Source: Datnioides undecimradiatus (taxonomy: Eukaryota > Chordata > Actinopteri > Lobotiformes > Datnioididae). From it: a stretch of 64,000 nt of DNA. The DNA lies in the NCBI GenBank assembly GCA_008933995.1, contig WARS01000043.1, positions 844,501 through 908,500 of the forward strand. The letters run 5' to 3'. The stretch's first letter is position 1; each line of letters starts with the position of its first letter. The notes under the pieces were generated by a model that was not told the origin of the DNA, made no database searches, and saw only the letters and a list, made by a program, of their open reading frames with translations. The position numbers and the translations under genes were made by a program. Below are positions 34,791-47,394 of this stretch, one piece after another.

Positions 34791-36660
34791 GTGCTTCCCA
34801 ACAGCACACGCACTGGAGAGCCTCTCACAGCAGCTACTACAGAGATCCCTCAAAGACTCTGTCAAAGGGCTATAAATGTGCGGTTAAAGCTCCGCCAGAC
34901 TCCTTGTTTTTGCAGCAGACAGGCTGTCGCTTCTTATGGCCAGTTAGCTTGGACCACAAGCTATATGTCTGCGCCCGTAAAACTCCGAGTTGGCCCATCG
35001 GTCTTTCACATGTCTCCTGAGCCTGTGCGAGGCTGCTCCATTCCAGTTGATGCTCCCTCGATCCCGGGTTTTTATCGTGTAAACCATGTTGTAGTTATGT
35101 TAAGATTAATTGTGTTATATGTTATACAGTTGGTTTGGATACTCTACGGACATGCTTGTTGGCCATATTTGTTTGGTTTTCTTCTTCTTCACAACTGACA
35201 TTTTAATCCAAACCTGATTTAAGTATGGCAAAAGCCACGGCATCCACAATTACAAGAAGATGTGAATGTATTTTGACATACCTGCTGGGCTTCCCAATGT
35301 CAGATGTCCATACGGTGCTATAGAAGCAAAGAAGTCCTATCCCCAGTGTGACTCTATTCACAGGTCACTTACTCCAGGGTCTGAAAGAAAACAAAAGAAA
35401 CACAAATCAGAGCAGACATGGAGAGCGAGCTCACGACCGAAACCAACTCAGCCACCACAAATGCCCGGCGATCCAGGATAAACATCCTTGAAGAAATGTC
35501 AGTCCAAGGAAGAACATTAGCGAAACCACACCAGGGTAGGTACCCGTACGACATACGCGCAGCATCTTTCTCCTTGCCTGGTCAACCTGATCATTTTTCT
35601 GCTTAAACAGCTGCCAGAGAACGGCTCATTACACCACCATTTGAGTTGGGGAAGACAAGTGCGTAGCATTTGGGGAGCTCATGCCATTCAGCTTTGTGCC
35701 GCAGACTCGGACAGTAAATGCCCATCGCTGTCCGGCTGACTTGACTGTTGAAATGCACATGAGGAACAGTTTAAAAGGCAATCCGATGACCCTTCGTTTC
35801 ACAAAAGAGCATAGCGACAAATATGGCCACTTATTGAGAAATCATTAGCTACTTTCCCTCAAAGAATCACCTACTGCTTGATTTATCTGCAGTCGCCCGT
35901 GCTTAGTGTGGCTGTGGTTGTCTGCGTTGACAGAATTGTTCATTGATTGGGAGAAGGCAGCACGTTTAGTCGACCATAAAGAAGCCAGAATTAAACAGGT
36001 TCCTGATTGCGGAGCATCCACACCATATGTGAAACACAGGTTTGCCTTGCTCTTGTCACACGGTAGTATATCTTACGAACAAGCTGCGCGCGTGATGTGT
36101 AACATCAAGCAGGCCTTTGAGGATGCTGAAACCACGTAAAACCTACACTGCTAAGTGTATACACAAGTCAAGGCAACTGGCACGCACAAGCTACGGTATG
36201 GAAGCATACTGACATTGTAAGCGATGTAGTGGTGAATCTGCCAATTTGAAAGTAGCTCTTTGTTGGGTTCGGAAAGAATTCCAGCCCATCAAACGATGGC
36301 TGGAAGTGAATTCAGCAATCGCAAGTCAGCTGTCAGCAAAACCATTTGGTGGTCAGATCCGCTGGCCATCACCTCATCACGGGTGCTGTTATTGACGACG
36401 CGGCCTGTCAGAACTTATGCTGGCAGCGGCATTCATGTTCGAAATGTGGTGTGCGACTGGGTTTTGAAAGCTTACCAATAAAATCCATTCCTTTGACTGG
36501 CAGAGCTCTGGACTATTAGGCAACTCGAAATGCATGACGAAGCAGAAACTTGCATTTCATTATGCGCATTGTGGTGCTGAGTACGGCCGAAGTGTTGACG
36601 TTGTAGTGCCGCTGAACTTTCAAATCACACAGAGGATTAGTTTTATTGAAGATTAAACCG
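34791..36660. other. CpG-retaining block of unknown nature with several open frames
   Basis: From here to about 36,650 the DNA has markedly more CpG words and fewer AT tracts than its flanks. A 135-codon plus frame (34791-35198, GTG start) contains the protein-like segment RVGPSVFHMSPEPVRGC. Frames at 35418-35606 (62 codons, true ATG), 35906-36139 (77 codons) and 36260-36481 (73 codons) follow on the same strand. CCACACCAGG|GTAGGT near 35524-35540 is a fair splice donor within the second. I recognise none of the products. It could be an old transposable element, a pseudogene, or a set of regulatory elements. All frames being on the plus strand mildly favours a relic of coding DNA. Confidence 0.25.
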
Positions 36661-37160
36661 CTAAAGCCTCCGTATATTCTTTTATTTATCATTTCGCTCT
36701 CTTTTAATTGATATATTTAATACCTCAACTTTAATATAGTGTATTAATTACTGTGTTTGTGTGTTGAACTGCTGTTCTTCCCCATGACCTTCACTCACAT
36801 CAAGATACATTTATCAGAGTTTTACAATACCACTTCTTAGACGACTCAAATATACTACAGCCGGCTGTTTAGTCAGACCTATTTAATGTCGACTATTTAA
36901 ATTAACGTCATTATTACAGCTAAAGATTTGTATCTTGAGTCAGTGAACTGTGAAGACAACCTATCCAGGCACTCCCATGCATACTGCAATTGGATTCATA
37001 AACTTATTATTAAACTGTGAATGATAAGAAAAATTTAGGCCCCCAAAACTTTTAATGCCTGCTGGAAATTACTCGCTATATCAAAGTTGAGTAGCGCCGG
37101 ATTGCTCAGTGCCTCCACTAGCTAAGCCACTTAAATGGGGCATATCTACTGTGGCTACAA
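36661..37160. other. AT-rich intergenic DNA
   Basis: Low CpG content, with long AT-rich stretches (for example near 36700-36780). Nothing recognisable. Confidence 0.55.
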
Positions 37161-37640
37161 ATTTAGTATGATTTCACATCTGTTATAGCTTCCTTGAACT
37201 CAAATTGTTTGATGCCCACCGCCTGGACGTGTGAGCAGATGACACCTAGGAAAATGCTCACCTCTTGCACGGACTTACCGATGCTGCTATTTTCATCCCA
37301 CCCACTGATCAGCCTAATCCACTGTTGGAGGATTTGCGCGCTGCGGTACAGAGCAATTGTGCTGCGGCAAAATGAGTGTGGCTTAATTGGAGCAAAGACT
37401 TAATGAGGGTCCCTTGAGGATTATCATCTGTGGCTTAGAAATGGCCCAGGTAGCGGAAGACACGGTCAAAAGGATCAGCTCACAGCCTTCTAAATTGGAG
37501 TGACAGTGCTGAGCTGCAGCTCTGCCAATAGAATCTTTAATTTTTTCCAGTGGGGTCCTTGGAGGGAGGCGAACTAAAGTGAAAATCTCCAAGGAAAATA
37601 TGGCTGCAGGACCAGCAGCATTCTGTGGAGCTGGAGGAAA
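37161..37640. promoter_or_regulatory. Candidate conserved non-coding block or relic exon
   Basis: GC-richer and repeat-free. On the minus strand 78 codons are open between stops (37166-37399) without an initiating ATG near the start. Two donor-like words (GTAAGT, GTGAGC) lie in it. The translation shows no family I know. GCTTAATTGGAG and TTTAATTTTTTCC are homeodomain-type words. Regulatory DNA is the preferred reading. Confidence 0.2.
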
Positions 37641-40600
37641 GTAATGGAGCATATACTTATTTATTTTTCCTCATTTGATCTTCTAACCAACAACACTACG
37701 GTGCTAGGGCTAAATTAATTCCACTAAATCGATATAAACATCTTAAGAATCTTAGCTGTTATAAGGGCAATAAAAGTTATTTGAAATGATTTTGTCTGAG
37801 TCGTTCTCTTCTTCTTCTCCTCTCTTCTCGTAACGGGAACCAACATCGCATGGGGATATGATCACAGATCAGTGGCACTTGATTACATTTGTACAATTGC
37901 AACTAATAATTATTTTAATTAGAATTTACTCTGAAAATTATGTCATAAATAAAAGATAAAACAATTCATCTTTGATCCAAAAGAAATAGTAAACACGATG
38001 CCTTAAAGCTCAGTGTGGTATGAACAACATAGTTGTAAACCAAACTTTCAAATATGAGAAAGAAATACAGTAAATTTTCTAAATTGAGAATTATTGGTAA
38101 AGGGAATGATTGACATTTTTTTTAAAAAAATGTATTTATATTAGAATCATCATGTTTATTTTTTAGTAGAGTAATTGATTAAGTGACTTATTGTTTAGTC
38201 TAATTTTATTTGTGGGGGGGACGCCACCACCGTGGTAGAAAGGTAAAGTAGACCCTTCACTAGCTCTCCAAGCAGTTTATTTCTCCGAGGTGCCTGTCTC
38301 CACCTGACAGCCACAGATCAGATATGACTGACCAAGATAAATGGTTAGGCTCTAAAGTCAGATCAATTCAATCTAGCAACTGTCCTCGCTAGGAACAAAA
38401 GGGCACACTGTCTACAAGGCTCAACTCACTTCAACGCTTATTCACTGTCTTTTTGTCCTTGTTACATAAATACCGGAAACCGCGATTGTTCTGCTTTTGA
38501 AAGTTGAACAGGTAACACTCCCAAGCTCTAAAGTAGTTCAGTTAATTTGTATCCCCACAACTGGGTTTTAAATTGCTTCTTGTTTTATTATTATTTTTTC
38601 TTTTCTTCCCCCCATTTCTGCCCTGCAGGCTACAGACTTTCAAATGCACAATGAAATCCTCTCAATCACTTGCTTGTTTCTGTAAGCCTCTGCAGTACAT
38701 CACAATTTCCTTGTTGGATTTATGATCAGACTTTACATCCTCCATCATGAATTATTTCACATTACAATTCAGTGGGTTGTGGGTCTCAAGGTCTGAACTC
38801 AGCCAGGGTTGGAGAGACATCCTCTGTAACTGTGGTACTCAGCCCAGACCCCAGGCAACGATTTCATTATACGGCAAAGACACGAAGGGCGAGTTGAACT
38901 TTGTGCATCCAATTCAACTGATGACACAAACATGCCAAGGGAGGCTTTTAAGCCCAGTTGCATTGATCCGCAGCTCCGTTAAATTACATGCAAAACAAGA
39001 AGCGCTAATGACAATTTCTAGACTTTGCCGCTACATTCTGTCCAAGTTCAGTCGCGCAGTTCAAGTCACACATCAGCACTGGTCATGAATTTTGTTAGTG
39101 AATGTACGCTGAGTGAATAAAGTGGCTGATCCTCGTTTACCACGTGCTCACAGCTATTCTCAAATTTGGTTTTACAAACCAAATACAGCTCTCCTCTAAA
39201 ATGCTTACTGTTGGTGGCAAAGCTGTTTTACAAAATGCTTTATGGATTTGATGAATATAATGGTTCTCTTCTTATACAGTTTACAGAGTTTTGATAAGAT
39301 GTTGTTATTAATTTTGTGTTTTCGTCTATGTCTCATTTGTGAGAGACATATCCGCTATCTAAAAAAGGATGACGGCAGCGGTAACACCTGTAAACCTGAT
39401 GCTTCGTATAATGAATTTTACTGTAATTCAAACTAACAATGTGGCGGATGAGCTTGACGTGTATTGTTTTAAGGATTTTTTTTTTTTTTATTTTCATGGT
39501 AAATTAGATTCCAGCGCAATTAATTTACATTACCAAGACAATAAGAAAGCTATTTTCGGCTGACTGGTGAAGTGGCGGTGACAACGTGACAACATACGAC
39601 ATATCCCGACACGCGATTAGACATCGTAGCCCAGCGTGTGCTCGTAGAGACGCTGCCAGCCTCCAATCCATACTGCCTGGAGTAGCTGTATGAGGTGTAT
39701 TAACAACCTCCCCCATCCTCCTTTTCATCTGTCTCTCTTCAAAGAGAATAAAACAGAATAGACGAAAAGCAAATTCAGCGCTCCGACTGTTTTTTGGTTT
39801 TTTTTGTTTTTTTTTTTACACACAAAGAAAAAGTGAAGAACACAGACTGTGCAGCAACATGGAGACTATTAGTTCAAAAGGTCACCGAAATGTCACAAAG
39901 AAACCGTGGAAACTTTCGGGTCAGAGGCATCTCTTCGCGCGCAGATCTATAAGCACACAGCTTGGATGAAACAGACAGGAAGCAGTGTCAGGATGGTGTC
40001 AGTACTTTAAACACAAACAGACGGAGAAGAGAAGATAAAGGCAAATCCACCTGCCAGACTACATTAAAAATAAATAAATAAACAAACAAACATTTAGATT
40101 AAGAAGAAACTGCGACAGTACATTTGGTCAGAAGGCGAGGCGGAGAAAAGAAAAACACATCCTTTTTGAAAAGCTTAGGAAAATACTTGTGTCTTTGGCC
40201 CCATGCAGGGAGCTCAGTGACCACCACGGTAAAATGCTGCGTGAGTACTTCCCTAAACAAAGGTTTATTGCATCATTGCTTGTAGCACACGGTGCCTGAG
40301 TCAGACTCCTACGGTGTCTGAACCATGGGACCCTGTTTTATGAGGCCAGTCTGGAACAATTTAGCCGAAAGAAGACCAAAGGAAGGAGCCTGCCCCCAAC
40401 CTCTCCTGCCTAGCGCAAGGGTTATGGAACAGTATCAAAAGCTGAAGTGAAGCAGTTCTCCTAATTGAACGTCTACAGTACTCCCCGACATCAAGAACTT
40501 GCAAAGGATGAACACCAAAAGACATTTTTGTTCTGGTCTCAAGATGCAGGATGTTTTAGACGTTTTTGGCGCTCTGTTGTTAGTAAAACCAGAGATTTCA

Positions 40601-41500
40601 CGAGAGGCTTCTTAATTCCTCCCGGTTGTGGATGTGAACAGGTCAAACGCTGCTGTGATCTTAAAATCCTAAAGAGCTAAATCTGAAGAGCTAATTGTTC
40701 TTTGATCCATTTCAAAGTCTGCTACAAAGTGAAATAAGCATGCATGTTAGTACTTGGGCCTTATAAAGCTAAACGTTTGTATTGTGTCTTATTGCATCTT
40801 ATTTTTTTATTGTAATTATTATTTTGTAGTGTTTGTAAGTGCCGTTTGAACACAAACTCTTTTACAGGGCGCCTCTCTGAAACTTACTGTGTCTCTTTCT
40901 TTTTATCGCACGCTGGCATGCAACGCTTTATGCAGTACATTTAGCTGAGGGAAGTGATTTAAAACTGCTGGCCTGAAGCCCTCACACCCTGCCACACAAG
41001 CGCAGACGACGCAAGACTCTGGGAACCCTGATGTGATAGCACATGCCACCAAATCCACAGTTAATTGGACACTTCCTTCACAACAGGCCTGTGGTAAACA
41101 GCAGCGAGCAAATAACAAGGCTAAGACAAGCTTCCAGAATGAACAAGAGGAAATATCTCAGATAACGAAACCAACAGCAGATGTGTTGTCCTCTGCAGTA
41201 TATTGTGTTTAGAACAGCAACTCTTCTTTGACTGCATAATCCTCAGCATTCTGCTAAACTGATTAGCCTTCCCATGCTTAACAGCTGGTATCTTAGCCCA
41301 ATTTGTCCGGCTTGGAAATGTTAAGCAGAATCATGTCTGCTGCATTCTTCTTGCCAAATGGACATTTGTGTGTAGAAAATGGTCAGCGGCCAGGTACTGA
41401 GGAGGGATTGCACATGATCAAAAAGGATTTCATGGAAGCAGACTGAGAGAAAGAAGACTTATGGAAATACAGCGCTGCATTGTGCTGGATGTCTCAATTT
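37641..41500. other. Intergenic DNA with T-rich tracts
   Basis: Contains T14 at 39476-39489, T-rich sequence at 39790-39817, (AAAT)n/(AAAC)n near 40066-40091 and a G7 run near 38213-38220. A plus frame of 113 codons at 38747-39088 starts with a true ATG but has no recognised domain. Repeat-poor unique sequence lies near 40890-41130. Confidence 0.45.
39476..39489. repeat. Poly(T), 14 nt
   Basis: An uninterrupted T run after AAGGA. Confidence 0.95.
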
Positions 41501-42010
41501 TCATGAGCCAGTCCACACGTGGTTGTTTAACCGCTGGAAGATGTGAGGGTTTAGAGAGCTATCCAGCTCACCAGAAACAGTGAATTCCAGCTGAAGTGAA
41601 GGAGTTGCTGGTGATGAATGTAAAGCACTGACTGAGCCAAAGGGACACAAAGAAGTTTCTCCAAACGTGCTGAAAGGCAAGTGAACAGTTGACATATTCG
41701 ACTACATCGGGGTGCCCGTGTTGCAGCTCAGCTGCACGTAGTCCACAATGCGGAAATTTGGAATTTCTGGCTCCTGCGACGGCCAAGATAGCAGCAAGCT
41801 GCAGAGGAGCAGCCAAGTTTAAAAAGGCTTTGACAGAAAGTCCAAGATGATAACGCACTTTCTTTCTGTCTAGGATGAAACAATTTGGAAGGAAGCAATT
41901 AATACTGATGGCGTTTCCAGGACCGGATGACAAACTTGCCAACCTAAAAAAGAAAAGGGCTGTTTGTTTGGAGTTTACTTTCTTCAGAATATGCATTCCT
42001 GGCTAAATAT
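41501..42010. other. Unique DNA with a long minus-strand open frame
   Basis: 142 codons are open on the minus strand from 41996 (ATG of MHILKKVNSKQ) to 41568. The product has mixed hydrophobic stretches, no signal peptide pattern that stands out and no known domain. Several CAGCTG/AGCTGC words lie in the same DNA. Non-coding is more likely than a gene, but this is one of the few longer frames with a genuine ATG. Confidence 0.2.
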
Positions 42011-45000
42011 GCACAACAGCAACAACAACAATAACATCCATATTTTCTCACAATTAGATGATACTATGAAGGTAGGCAGCTCACGTGTTAGGCCTTTTGC
42101 AGGTAGTATATCATAGTGAAGTCATGGATAAACATCCGATACCACCACAATACACTGACAAATATAGTTTTTTGTTGTTTTGGTTGTTTTTTTTTTGGAG
42201 TTTTAATCCACAGATTGTCACAAAAATGTGCATTACAGACTTGGCTGTCATGCCGTCTCCAGTCTTGACATCAGATGACCCTTCTCTGTGAAAACTGTTT
42301 CAGTCCTCCTTCCATTTCAGAACTGAAACTTTGTCTCTGTCTACTTTAAAGCAGTAAACCGGTTTAACAAAATGACTCTTTGAACTCAGTGTCCATAATT
42401 TAAGCTTATAGGGTAAACAATGAATGAGGTATGTCAAAACGTCACTATTGGTAGCACCGCCAATGTGAGATTTTGCATTAAATCAAAGCTTGGAGGAGGT
42501 GAGGGTGCCATTATTTTGTCACTCATCACCACGTCTGCGAATTCTTCCACCGCCGCCTCACAGCGCCAGCGGTGCACGGAGGCGTACCTGCTGCCTGTCA
42601 GTTACACTTGTACAACTCACTCTAGTCCTTACACCTGCAAACCTCGACGAAAACACAAACAGATTCACAGGAGAGGCTGACATTTACAAAACCGCATCGG
42701 AAGGCTGCGGGAGGAAGCGAACGCTTTCTCCTGCAGCCAAGACATGATATTTTAATCAAGCCCCAAACTTGTTAGAAAGTTGTTGGGGTTAATCTATGTG
42801 AGGTCATCAATAAATCAGTGAATCAATAAACAAGCTGGTTGCTGGAAAGTGATAATACAGCCGAGAAGGGTTTTGAACTGGGCTAAGTTAGACACCGCCT
42901 CAGGATGAAAGTGACTAGAGCTTCGACCCATGTCAGGTCTTGTCATTAAGGTTTAATCATGCAGTGAGTTCAGCACTGATAAAATCAACTGTAAGTCAGT
43001 ATTTACACTAGCAGATATAGATATAGACCTGATATAGAGCATATAAAGATGTATGAATGCACTTCCTGTAAGCAGCTGATGCATAGCAGTATAGAGTTTC
43101 TGCTAGAAACAGGATTTGATCTTCTTTATTTATTTGTTTATTTATTTTACTATGGGGCACACACAGCACATCGGTTTCAACTTGTGCTCCATCACCTTCA
43201 CCAGTACATCAAGGGTGAGGGCAGAAAGACAATGCGGATCACGCCGACTCCAGTACCTTCACGGACCATGTAGCTATAAGCAGCACTTAAATAAACATTA
43301 AATGAATATTAAATATCATTTAACGATTGCGTTGCCCCCCCCCCAAAATACAACTGACCACTGTGGAAAGAAATCAAAGCAGAGATTTTTTTTTTCTTTT
43401 CTTTTGTACCTGAAGCATTTTCTATCAACTCCGAGCTAGTCTTGTGAAAATTTAATTTCATGGGTGACGATGATACAGATGGGATACCGGTTTCCAGACA
43501 ATTAGAATTATGTTACTTCTCAAATAAATCTGTCTTTAAGTGACAACCCGATTTGTCCCTCAGCGTTGTGTGTGAAAGTGTTCTGCCGCAAACAGCTTCC
43601 TCTTCCGAACAAAAAGTTAGGGCTGCCCAGATAGCAGTCGACAAATTCAACATGACACTTTGCATGTGTGCCTGTGTCACTGTGTGCTCTGTACTGCGAT
43701 GAGTTATTCTCGATTTAAGTGCCCCGGCGAAAGCCTGCTTCGACTCTGTCCGCCTGCGTGACCCAAGAACAATTATACATATCTATTATAATCACATTTC
43801 ATCTGTTCCATGCAAATCTCAACCATTTGTGCAGCGCTGCGCCCTCGGGAATCCGCCATTATTTTATTTTATTCAACTTGCAGAATGTTTCTTTCATTTG
43901 ACAGTCTGACAAAATGACTCAGGCGTATGAATTAAGTATTCGTACTTCTGCCTCAACAACAAATGAGGGGAAGAGTTTGAGTCACGCAATGAAATATCAG
44001 TGCATCACGCAATAAAAACAATCGTCTGTGTTTCATTTTATTTCACTTTACTTAAGAGGAATGAACAAATTAGTTGATGGGGGAAATTATTCAGTTACTT
44101 TGCATATGATAAAGCTCTTAAAACTAAAGAAACAACATCTGGATGCTTAAACGCACTTAAAAATAATGTATAAAATCAAGAAGAACTTCCTCTAAGTTTC
44201 AGATTAAGCACCATGAATCTAAACAATGGTTTGCATTAGTGAAAACAGAGTCCAATGATTATGCAAAAGCCACATAAGACGCTTCTGTAACAATGCAGCG
44301 TAACCTGGCCCGTGCAGAGCCACAGCTGTCAAAGAGGACAGTCCAATCAACGGTCCCAGCTCAAGCATTCATCTCACAGATAAGAATCTCTTTGGTGTTT
44401 GCAGAAATGTCAGACGTTATCTGCGTCCTTTTTAATTGATTTCTCTCTGTCTTCACCTCGACGGGTATTTCTTTGCCGCGCTCTTGGTCGCAGTCCGCTT
44501 GTCACCGCTGGTGGCAGCTGCCCGTGTTGGTCAAAGTTGTGCATCCGCAAGTCAACGAGATAAAAATGAGCCCATCGATTCGTGTCTGTTAAATACATGT
44601 AACGCATTGAATGTTGCTGCTGCACAGCTATGTTTGCATTTTTTCTCCATTTCCTTCATCCTCAGTGGAAATCAATCGGCTTATCATCACAACCAATGCG
44701 CACTGTTTTTGGCTGATGTGATAATTGAATACCTCGCCGTAGCGCTGTGAGTCATTCCACGCTTTATTTTCTGGGACTCCTTTAGTATCCCACAACAGAA
44801 CCGATTTCGTTTCCACTGGTATTACAATACCATTGATCTTGCGACTGTTACATTCATATCCAGGGTCACTTCATCTTCTCTGTGCCAGGCAGTTTAATCT
44901 GCATTATCTAACATGCTATGGGCTATTTGTGGAATTTGTTCTTTCCTTTCTTTGAAATTTAAAGAACTTATCAGACAAGATGCTCTTTGTTGCGGAAATG

Positions 45001-47290
45001 TTAAAGCTCAGCTGGAATAAAACAAGCTGTGAGTAAAAGGCTCGGTCTCCTGCGAATGCTGTGGCTATATTTTAAGTGTTCGGGGTTTGCAAAAGCCCCT
45101 GTGTCATTGCAGTTTCTGAGAGAAGCTGCAGAGTCAGGCAAGGTGATGGGGTAAAGGAGGACAAAGACGTCTCAGCCCTACCTACATGGACTGCAGGTTA
45201 ACTATCATCTGTTGATTTCTCAAACAACTGGTGGGTTGTCCTTTTTTATTTTTCTGGTTTGTTGTCTTTACTCACTGATGTAAACATCTTTTTTTGTTGT
45301 TTTTACTTTTGACACATTGTTTCTCATGTTTTGTCATGTATCTGTCATATTTTTCAGCAATATTTGACAAAATCTCCCGTGAGCACATTTTTAATCAGAA
45401 GCTTTGGTGCCAAAAGAAACTGGGGCAGGTATAACCGTTCGACACGGGCAGACAATGCTAAGCGGTGACATAAGACCAAAAAATACAAAAAATTCAACTA
45501 GACAGCAAAACACAACAAGGAAAGCAAAGCCAGGAAATCAGGTCTATTCAAATCTTTCTCCCAGTGAACGGACCGGTCGCTCTCCTTTCCCCTTTTCAGA
45601 CCTAATCCAACATCACAGGGGCCAAACATGTGAGCAGCTCCAAGTTCAAATGCTACCTGCAGCGCAACACTGCTAAAATCTACAGGTGAAATATTGAGAC
45701 AAAGACTATGTGAAAGATTTAATAGTGAGCATAGGTAAGGCGAGTTACAGGTTAAATGAACCATTGACAGAGCGCTCGCCTCCCACTCAGTGAGTTTTAG
45801 AAATCAAAACTGAGATCGCGTCGTAACCCGAGCTCTCTGAAAGCTCAGTTGTGTTTACACGCAGAAAGCCAGGGGTGGGTTCCAGTAAATATATAAATAA
45901 TAAGTAACACTACACTGTGGATGTTTTTCTCATTTGCTTTTATTTCAGAAAAAAAACAGAAGGTTTAAGTTTTAAGCGTGATACGTGTGATGCACTCATT
46001 GCTATGCCAACATCTAAAGTGATTTTAAGGATTATAAGATCAAGTCTTTGCAGGCTAAAACTGACATCTCTTGCTTTTTGTCAGCGTGGTTGATTGAAGA
46101 AGTGGGAGCTGTTTGTGGTTTTTCATACCTTGAACTGCTGACTCTAATACCATTGCTGCTTGCGCCGACACACTTTAACAATTTCTGATGCCGGTCGGAA
46201 GATATCAGCAACACCAGCATATGCCGCTTGCGGCTACCACTAGCATGTTGACGCGGAGGCAGTTTGTATTTATAGAACATGAGTTACCACGGGGTCAACA
46301 GGCTACCTGTCAGTAACACATGAAGTGTCAGGCAATGAATAAATGGACGTTGCAGGTGGGCAGGACCCTTTGTGGTGTGAATGTGTTTCTTTTGAGAAAA
46401 TGTATAAGCACGCAAATGACTTCACGGTTTGTAAATGTATTTAGAAAATATTAAATACTACAAAAAATAATTATTTCAATTCAATAAGTTATTTGTTAGC
46501 TTTCAATAGATATTTTCATTTTGTCTCTCGCCCCATACCATGGCCTGTAAAAGGCATTTGAAATAGACAGGTCCAACCATTGTAAAATATTTAGAGCAAA
46601 ATCAAAATGTTAATAGAAACTACTTATTTAAATCTTTTGAAATTGGATAAAAAGCGCAGATTTTTTTGTGGGGAGTTCAGACGACTCACTGGCTAATAGA
46701 AAAACAGTCTGCAGATTGAACACTATTACTTTATGAATAGGAAATTGGTCACTGTTGGATTTCCAAAGAAAACAACTTGTCTAACTTTTTCTGCTGTTCC
46801 TGAACGTGACAACTTGCACCAGAACATCTACGATCCTGCCTGTGTGCATTTGTTTGCCATATCCATTGTCAGCAGACACGTCTCACATCTGTGCTTTGAT
46901 TTGAAAGATTGATAAATGTGATTGGCTCATCATAAAACATGTTATTTATGGAACAAGCAGCTTTAGTCAGGCAAAATAATGATGACAAACAGGCTTAAGA
47001 GGAAAATCTATCCTATAAAGTGTGTTTCTTGGTTTAAAAACCACAAAATTGTTTGAAAAATATTTCTTATGGAGTAAAAAATGTTCCAAACAAGTGAAAA
47101 TGGAGCCCCCCCAAGGCACAAAATGGGACGCATCCCAGTAGAGCCTCTGCAGGTCTAGGGCTGCATCCTCCTTGGTAGCGTTTTATACTGGCACACAACA
47201 TTTGGCAAAGTGATTTTAGTATGTTTACACATGTTTCCCGGGTGCATTTAAGGTGAAATCCAACATATCTACTTTTTTTCATATTTTTGT
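42011..47290. other. Intergenic DNA, nothing recognisable
   Basis: (CAA)n occurs near 42009-42030, a T-run near 42188-42197, (TTTA)n near 43126-43147 and a C10 run at 43335-43344. The octamer ATGCAAAT lies at 43810-43817. The unique stretches at 42480-42740 and 44430-44760 contain overlapping frames in both directions. No transposon or RNA gene recognised. Confidence 0.45.
43335..43344. repeat. Poly(C), 10 nt
   Basis: An uninterrupted C run followed by AAAATA. Confidence 0.95.
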
Positions 47291-47292
47291 AG

Positions 47293-47394
47293 ACCTGAGC
47301 ATGACCCTGGAGAGGAAGAGCGCAGCTACCAGTCAGCTAATCAACCGTGCTGGCATAAAGCATCAACTGAAGCACGGCAGGGTCGGAGAGGGAG
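47293..47394 (+). other. Candidate internal exon (weak)
   Basis: A long pyrimidine tract ending TTTTTGTAG precedes 102 nt that are open in two of three frames and finish at GGAG|GTAAAG. The length keeps reading phase (34 codons). One frame reads MTLERKSAATSQLINRAG after a short lead. No family recognised and no partner exons found nearby. The coincidence of a strong acceptor, phase-preserving length and open frames is suggestive only. Confidence 0.15.

Noticed and set aside
37166-37399. 78-codon minus-strand open stretch with donor-like words
   Set aside because: No ATG near the start, no acceptor partner, no homology I recognise; length is unremarkable.
41568-41996. 142-codon minus-strand frame as a gene
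   Set aside because: Has a real ATG but no recognisable domain, promoter or splice context; listed only as a doubtful feature.
45766-45794. ACAGAGCGCTCGCCTCCCACTCAGTGAG, tRNA- or SINE-like words
   Set aside because: Resembles the D-arm to anticodon part of a tRNA, but no B box (GGTTCGAATCC) follows and no cloverleaf can be completed.
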